64,000 nucleotides of DNA, taken from assembly GCA_036346405.1 (NCBI GenBank), contig CM070562.1, forward strand, positions 78,139,482 to 78,203,481, given 5' to 3'. Below the pieces are notes generated by a model, which was not told where the DNA came from, searched no databases, and was given only the letters and a program-made list of their open reading frames with translations. Shown piece by piece: positions 58,526-64,000 of the stretch; positions within the stretch are counted from its first letter, which is position 1, and every line of letters begins with the position of its first letter. This DNA comes from Phyllostachys edulis (taxonomy: Eukaryota > Streptophyta > Magnoliopsida > Poales > Poaceae). Position numbers and translations under genes: made by a program.

Positions 58526-59045
58526 TCTAGGCCCTCAAAACTGCTTTTGATAATTAATGATAATATGTGAATATAGGGTTAACTTGTTTATTGAGTATTT
58601 ACAAGGTTAAATATCATTGGTGAGTTTGATGTCTTGAAGATGCATGCTAAAAGACAACATGAAGATCTTTTGGATAAAAGACAAGGTACAAGTAGTCTAG
58701 GATCATTTTTATATTTTACCGGTCTTAAGAGAAATGGTTGGAAGACCGGATTATAGGTTAAATACTGTACTATTAAGAGAGATCATGACTAGTAGCTTGA
58801 TAACATGTTCTTGTGCCATTTGGATCAATTTAGGACCATGCATGCATTTAGATTTGAATTTAAAAACTCTCTGTGCAATTATCTGCACAAACGGTAGTAC
58901 CGGAGTTTAATGGGCGGAACTACCGCTTCGCGGTATGACCGTGTATTCCTTTGCGGTATTACCGTGGGCCGTTCAGACTATCCGAAAGTGACATGATCGT
59001 GTGGTTTAAACGAGTTGTCCGAATAGCCCAATCAATCTGGGCCGT
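58526..59045 (+). mobile_element. Probable LTR-type repeat fragment
   Basis: Starts at about TTGAAAGCATCTAGGCCCTC, a sequence start I associate with grass LTR elements. It contains short palindromic motifs CGGTAGTACCG and CGGTATTACCG around 58891-58970. It is cut by the LTR beginning at 59046. Confidence 0.4.
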
Positions 59046-59512
59046 TGTAACGTCCCAAAATTTGGCTTTTCAAAAATCTTTTAAACAGTCTAGGTCTCTG
59101 GAAAATTTCACCAATTTTATTTGAGTTAATAAAGCTTAATTGGGAAATTCCTAAATTAAAAATATTTAATTTGACTAATCTAAACTTTAATTAAATAAAA
59201 ATCTATGTTATTTGGCTTCCTTGTGTTACAATGAATTTTCTGGTATTTTCTGGATTTGTTTGCTATTTATATTGGCCTCTTTAATTTTTTGGGATTTTCT
59301 TTAATTCCGAAAATCTCCCTTTTCTCTCTCCTCTCGGTTGCTACAGTACCCACCGGGGTACTGTTCATCCAAATCCTACGTGCTACGATGACCGTGGAAA
59401 CTGTTCATGTGCGTATCCAAACCGAGCGAGTTCCGAGCCGAATCGATCGAGATTCCAGTACGTGGCCGTTTTAAACTCAAAATTTAAAATTCCATATCTT
59501 TCTTCTCGGTGT

Positions 59513-59520
59513 GTATAAAA
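59513..59520 (+). promoter_or_regulatory. TATA box candidate of the 4.1-kb LTR
   Basis: GTGTATAAAAGCGAACG has a consensus TATAAAA about 0.47 kb into the LTR. The comparable LTR fragment at 46252 has CCCCTATAAATTG at about 0.8 kb. Confidence 0.4.
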
Positions 59521-62408
59521 GCGAACGTTTACACTCACGCGTCCGTCTTGATCTCCTCTTCCAATCCCCTGAATTGGTTTCCTCCAAACAGATCTATTTT
59601 CGTCGCCATCTGCAGAATACCGAGCTCTCCCCAAAGGTCTTCTTTGGCGAGTTGTGCCTTCATCCGACGTCCGCCGGCCGAATCGTCTGCGGCGTTGGTT
59701 TCGCGTCATCGCCCTCTACGTCATGGTACCATCCACTCCGCCCGAAGATCGCCGGAGCCATGTCAAGCTTTAAAGCCGAACCACGTTCGTCGCGTTGCTC
59801 GCTTCCTCGGTGAGTTTTTCCAAAATCCGATCACGCCATTGCGTCCGGCTCGTCGTTTCCTTTCTGTTTTGCCCCTTCACAGCCGCTGCGTCGCCTCCGG
59901 CCGCTGGCCACACCGTGCGCCCTAATCAGCCTTGCACTATAGCGATCATGCTCCTGTTGCTTCATTCTAGCTTCTGTAAGGCAGCGCTTAGCCGGCAGCA
60001 ACTTGTTAATTCTCTGTTGATTGCCTTTCTAAAATTCTGGTTTTCCCATCTCAGTACAGGCTGAAACCACCTTGCGTCATGAACCAGGCCGGCGGCTCTC
60101 GGTGTCATCTCTGCTGATCCTTGGTGATTCCTTCTCCATTGCTTTGCCATCTAATTGCGCCATATCCAGCCGACGTCCTGTTCCCTGTGGTTGTCTCTGT
60201 TAATTGCTTGCCATCTCCTGTGACTGTGTGCAAGAATCGGCAGCAGCAGCCCTCCATGCCCTATGTACAGAATCGGCCATGCCCCTATTGACTGTAGCCT
60301 TTCATGCTCCTAGTCATGGCTGTGTGTACGTGTGTTCGGTTCTATGTGTTCCTTTAGATTTCTTTCTCTCTATTGCTTCGTTGATTCGTTGTGCAGAACT
60401 GATTTCTTCTCTGTTTTATTTCTCCAGTACGTGGATTCTCCTCTATCATGTGGTTCCCTTGTAATCCAACCATCCAATAGCATGTGTCATCCAAGGAAAT
60501 CAATCTCTTCTCACTTCCATGGGGATCCATGAGTAAGTTTCTCTTTCTCTGTTATCTTCTCCGGACCAGATCATCGCATGCACAGACTTCTCTGTTGAAG
60601 CATGTTTTCTATTCTCAAGTTTGCTCTCTGTCTCTGTTGTGTGGACCAGCCAAGCCTTCCCTAATCTTTGTTTTCTTGCTTTGTTTCCTCTCCTTGCTAT
60701 TTGCCATGCTAGTGCCATCTCCTACACCACGAACCAGTCGCAGGAGCGTGTCCTCTGTGGCCTGCTGCTTCATTCTATTGTCATCGTTCATGTACTCGGT
60801 GCATGCGTGTCTCTTTGTGATTCTTTCTATACCTTAATTCTCTCTATTAATTCATTGTTCTTTACCAACTAATTGTCATCTCCGGGTTGCCAATCCCATG
60901 CGCATGCAGCAAAGGCCGACGCCCCCTGCTTCTCCTCTGGACTTTGCGCATGCAGCAATTTCCAACAGACTCCTCTATTGATTCTCGTTTATCTTCTCTC
61001 CTTTCCATGTAGACCCCAATTGTCATACAACCAATCTAAACCATATATCTAATCCTCTCTCTTGCATGTTGACCCCATATGTCATCCACTCAATTAGAAA
61101 ATCTAATTATTTCCCTCTCTTACATGCGGGTCCCGCATGTCAGTCAACCTTTGGTCAAACCCTAGCCATGAGCTTGGTCCACCTTGGACTAGCATATCTT
61201 CGTGGACCTGGTCCATAGACAAGTGGCCTACACGTCAACCTCTAATCCTATTTTCGGAAATTCATCTAATTTCTGAAATCCGTTTATCCAGTTAGCCCCA
61301 TATGTCATTTATTACCTTTGTTCTCTCTCACTTACCAGTGGACCCCACTTGTAAGTCTCCAATTCATTTTATTTAATTCGAAGGAATATTCTCTGAATAT
61401 CCTTTTCTCTCTCAATTTCATCATTTTATGTGATCTTCCAAAGCTCATATCTTTTGCATCCGAACTTATTTACTGGAGATTATTATTTAATTTTTGGAGT
61501 TTATTTGCTCTCTGTTGTTTATTTATTTGGTTTATTTACTTGTTTGCGAGTAGACGTTGATACTACGAGAAGTGCTGATCAAGAAGGAGTGAAGGTCAAA
61601 GACAGTAGAAGATTAAAGATAAATAAAGATCATTATTGCTATAGCAAGGCAAGTTATACCTTTGATCATATTGAACCCAGTTTTCTAAAATTATTTTGAT
61701 TCAAATTATTGCATTTACTTTAATTATTTATTTCAATGCCATAATCTTTTGTCACCCTAGTTTGGTTTATTTAGTTGGTGCTATTGTATTGCCAACGTGG
61801 GATTAGTTAGATGCGATTAGATTGCTTAGCTATGCTACGAGTCATCATCTCATATAAGTTGCAAATATAAACTTGACTAAGTGACTATAGAACTATGTGA
61901 TAAAAACTATGTGCCCTATGTGCTATTACTCGTTGATGGCATATGTTGCACTTAACCGACAAGGTGGGAAAGGATTTAGACGGAGGCAAGTGGACTGTGT
62001 GATATTTTGGTGGAGCTATGTGCGTGGGCTTAATAATCTGTGTGCATAGGGGTTTGTAGTTTATTTGGAAGTCTTGCCATGGTCAATTAAGGACTTAACT
62101 TCGTGCGTCATTGAACTGAGCCTCTCGTACAACCACATGCCTGGTATGGGACGTGCCTAACTTAGTAAGTTATGGAGTCTTGACATTGATTACTCAGGTA
62201 GTAGGTTAGACTGTGTGCATGGGTGGAGGTGTGCTACCAAGTAGTCACATCACGGGGCGGTTCGCCGTGTCCCTATCCAACGGTGTGTGTCGGACTGACT
62301 TCCTATGTGGGGTTGTCTGATGGTTTGTAAGCACACTGGGAGTATCAATGCTTGAGATGAAGTTTCCGAAAGGTTTTGTTGTGATCAGCTCTGATCCAGC
62401 TGATTGCA

Positions 62409-62490
62409 TCTTGTGGGAAAAGTGTACAAACTCTGCAGAGTGTTAAAACAATCAATTCGAATAGCAGCGTCCGCGGTCATGGACATGCTC
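62409..62490 (+). promoter_or_regulatory. Conserved LTR palindromic box, copy 4
   Basis: CTTGTGGGAAAAGTGTACAA, ACTCTGCAGAGT (12-bp perfect palindrome), AATTCGAAT, CGTCCGCGGTCATGGACATG. It lies about 0.73 kb before the LTR end. Confidence 0.5.
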
Positions 62491-62760
62491 GGGGATTTCA
62501 CACGAGGGGTAGATTTTTATAAAACTTGGGATGGGACAGCTGTGTGAGATAACTTATGCAGCTGTGTGAATAACTTGTTTAGGCTATGTGTCTTTGTGAA
62601 AACAAATGATAAAACTTATTATTGTCTATTTTTTTTGAATTATGTTTCAATCTATTATTTGTATTCAATTGCAAATGTCACATTTCTGCAAAAGAACCAC
62701 AGAAGCCATTCCTTTGGAATAAGCCTGCATCCATAATTGCATTTCTGTGGTATGACTTGC

Positions 62761-62777
62761 GAGTACGGTGTGTACTC
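62761..62777 (+). other. Conserved LTR hairpin, copy 4
   Basis: GAGTAC (62761-62766) pairs with GTACTC (62772-62777) across a 5-nt loop. Confidence 0.45.
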
Positions 62778-63145
62778 ATGCTTGCTTTAATAAATCAAGC
62801 AGATGTAAAGGAATCGTCAGCCAACAAGGTCTACTTCAAGGATCGTGGAGAACTAGGTCGCGCACCCCAGCCGATTCCCTGTGGGCATATGGATGGGCTT
62901 CACTGGAGTTATCCCGTTTCGTTCCGCTGCAACTTCTTTGAGCTTTTTGCCTTCTGAGGCATTAATTGTAAGCTTCGACCTTAAGGTCTTACTCTGATAT
63001 TTATTGTTATTTGCCTATTTATTAGTTATCTTTGTATATGGAATTGATATTTCGCTGATGTTGTCACTGTGTGCACTAGCGTGATCCTGGACTAGTGTAG
63101 TATACACAAAGGGTTCAGAATTGTATTTTTGGGTCTCCACAGAGG

Positions 63146-63160
63146 TGGTATCAGAGCCAT
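63146..63160 (+). other. Initiator-Met tRNA primer-binding site
   Basis: TGGTATCAGAGCCAT follows the LTR end (63141) after GAGG. Confidence 0.85.
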
Positions 63161-64000
63161 ATCGACTGTAGGTCGTGACCTTAGTTAGAATGGCCGTTGA
63201 ATAAGGAAAACTTCAAAACTTATTTTACAAATGAAAAATCTTAATGATGTGCTATTCTCATCTTGTCTAGCTTCTATACTCTTCCATTCTATTCCTTTCT
63301 CATCTATATTCCACCTCACCATTTTGAGTATTAAATTGGACTCGCTTCCCTCATAACTTCTATAGCTGTCGTTACCTGTGCCAAATGTCTCGATGGATGC
63401 CCAAGAGCTGTTTTGAGCAACTCTTCGAAGACCGTGCAACAACCAACAACAACGCATCGACATCTCTTCAAGTGTTCAAGACAAGTTTGTCGCAAGAATT
63501 GAAGACCAAGAAGAAGTTGTTCGTCGCCCCGTCTTTCTCCAAGATTCGCCTGCAAGGATCGCAAGCAGTCAACTCTTGATGAAGACCGTGACCAATCCGA
63601 GTTTTCTTCAGACCAGCCATATAGGATAACTTAGCGTTTGCTCCTCCCGTGTGTTGAGCCAAGTCACCCAGTTAAGTTAGAGCTTAATCGACTAGACGAT
63701 GATATTTTCGTTTTCTTTGGTCTGTGTTGTTTGCTTGTGAGTTTTATGCTTCTTAATAGCTCTCCGACTATTTGTGTTCTTTGGTGTTCCTTGGGTTAAA
63801 CCCGCTCCCCTTAGTAGATTGTCTTCGCTTACCTTATGCTTTTCCCTCTCATCTATTAGCCACAGTCACCAAATAGATAGAGAACGATAAAAGCCAACCT
63901 TGTCAATAATCTTGGGACGATGCATGCGGCTCGAGATCGATCAATCCCGGTGGGCGGTTGTCGATACCGGGAGTAGCAGCTCCAGTCATGGAACAATTCT
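63161..64000 (+). other. Start of the internal region of the 4.1-kb-LTR element
   Basis: No gag frame is visible in the first 840 bases; this looks like an untranslated leader or a non-autonomous interior. The longest frames (under 95 codons) have no recognisable domain. The element continues beyond the window. Confidence 0.5.

Larger units (their letters stand above)
59046..63141 (+). mobile_element. 4.1-kb 5' LTR of a chromovirus-type (Tekay/Del-like) element
   Basis: Starts TGTAACGTCCCAAAATTTGG and ends GGGTCTCCACA; a primer-binding site follows four bases later. In order it holds CTACAGTACCCACCGG (59340), a TATAAAAG motif (59513-59520) as a likely promoter, long pyrimidine-rich stretches, the palindromic box (62409-62490), the hairpin (62761-62777) and a terminal GATCCTGGACTAGTGTAG block. 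An LTR of this length fits the Tekay/Del group (inference). Open frames within it are not genes. Confidence 0.8.

Overview
The window looks like a repeat-dense, TE-rich stretch of a grass (Poaceae) nuclear genome. The reasons are nested Ty3/gypsy and Ty1/copia elements with multi-kilobase LTRs, a CACTA element, hAT-like elements, a Stowaway-like MITE, a very GC-rich 5' end of a PPR gene, and an R2R3-MYB gene with a GC-rich first exon. No rRNA, tRNA gene or CRISPR was seen. The species cannot be named from the sequence alone.

Layout. 1-2939: a decayed minus-strand gypsy element (pol fragment, gag, primer-binding site, 5' LTR) with a plus-strand LTR fragment inserted in it. 4065-7422: a minus-strand solo LTR that itself carries a plus-strand solo LTR (5016-6116) with a perfect 5-bp target duplication. 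7900-19521: a nearly full-length minus-strand gypsy/chromovirus-type element whose pol tail runs into its own LTR and whose integrase is split by a 3.8-kb solo LTR (8940-12762). 19522-22736: another minus-strand LTR with AT-rich repeats. 23598-26876: the remains of host genes, namely a PPR pseudogene and one isolated exon resembling a TMEM135/PMP-type membrane protein. 28443-29579: a GC-rich hAT-like non-autonomous element. 29680-41667: an LTR split by a 9.1-kb CACTA element (32279-41374) with TNP2-type, Transposase_24-type and Ulp1-like genes, all broken. 43578-43834: a Stowaway-like MITE. 44041-54841: a region bounded by long inverted repeats that carries a broken plant-mobile-domain (PMD) gene ending in a GRF-like zinc finger, further split by an LTR fragment and a truncated copia element. 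55822-58013: a subgroup-2-type R2R3-MYB gene whose R3 exon holds a 1187-bp hAT-like insertion with a perfect 8-bp target duplication; without it the frame is fully open. 59046-63141: a 4.1-kb 5' LTR followed by an initiator-Met primer-binding site; its internal region continues beyond the window.

The genes do not form an operon or pathway. The structure is a nest of transposons around two or three host-gene remnants. The most unusual signals are: (i) a palindrome-rich box plus a downstream hairpin with compensatory base changes, shared by four otherwise divergent LTRs; (ii) the inverted-repeat element carrying PMD and GRF-like domains; (iii) the hAT-split but otherwise intact MYB; (iv) a six-copy array of identical hairpins in one LTR; (v) a CACTA element with a duplicated 3' cassette between its gene blocks. 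All family assignments are by recognising motifs by eye; no database search was run.
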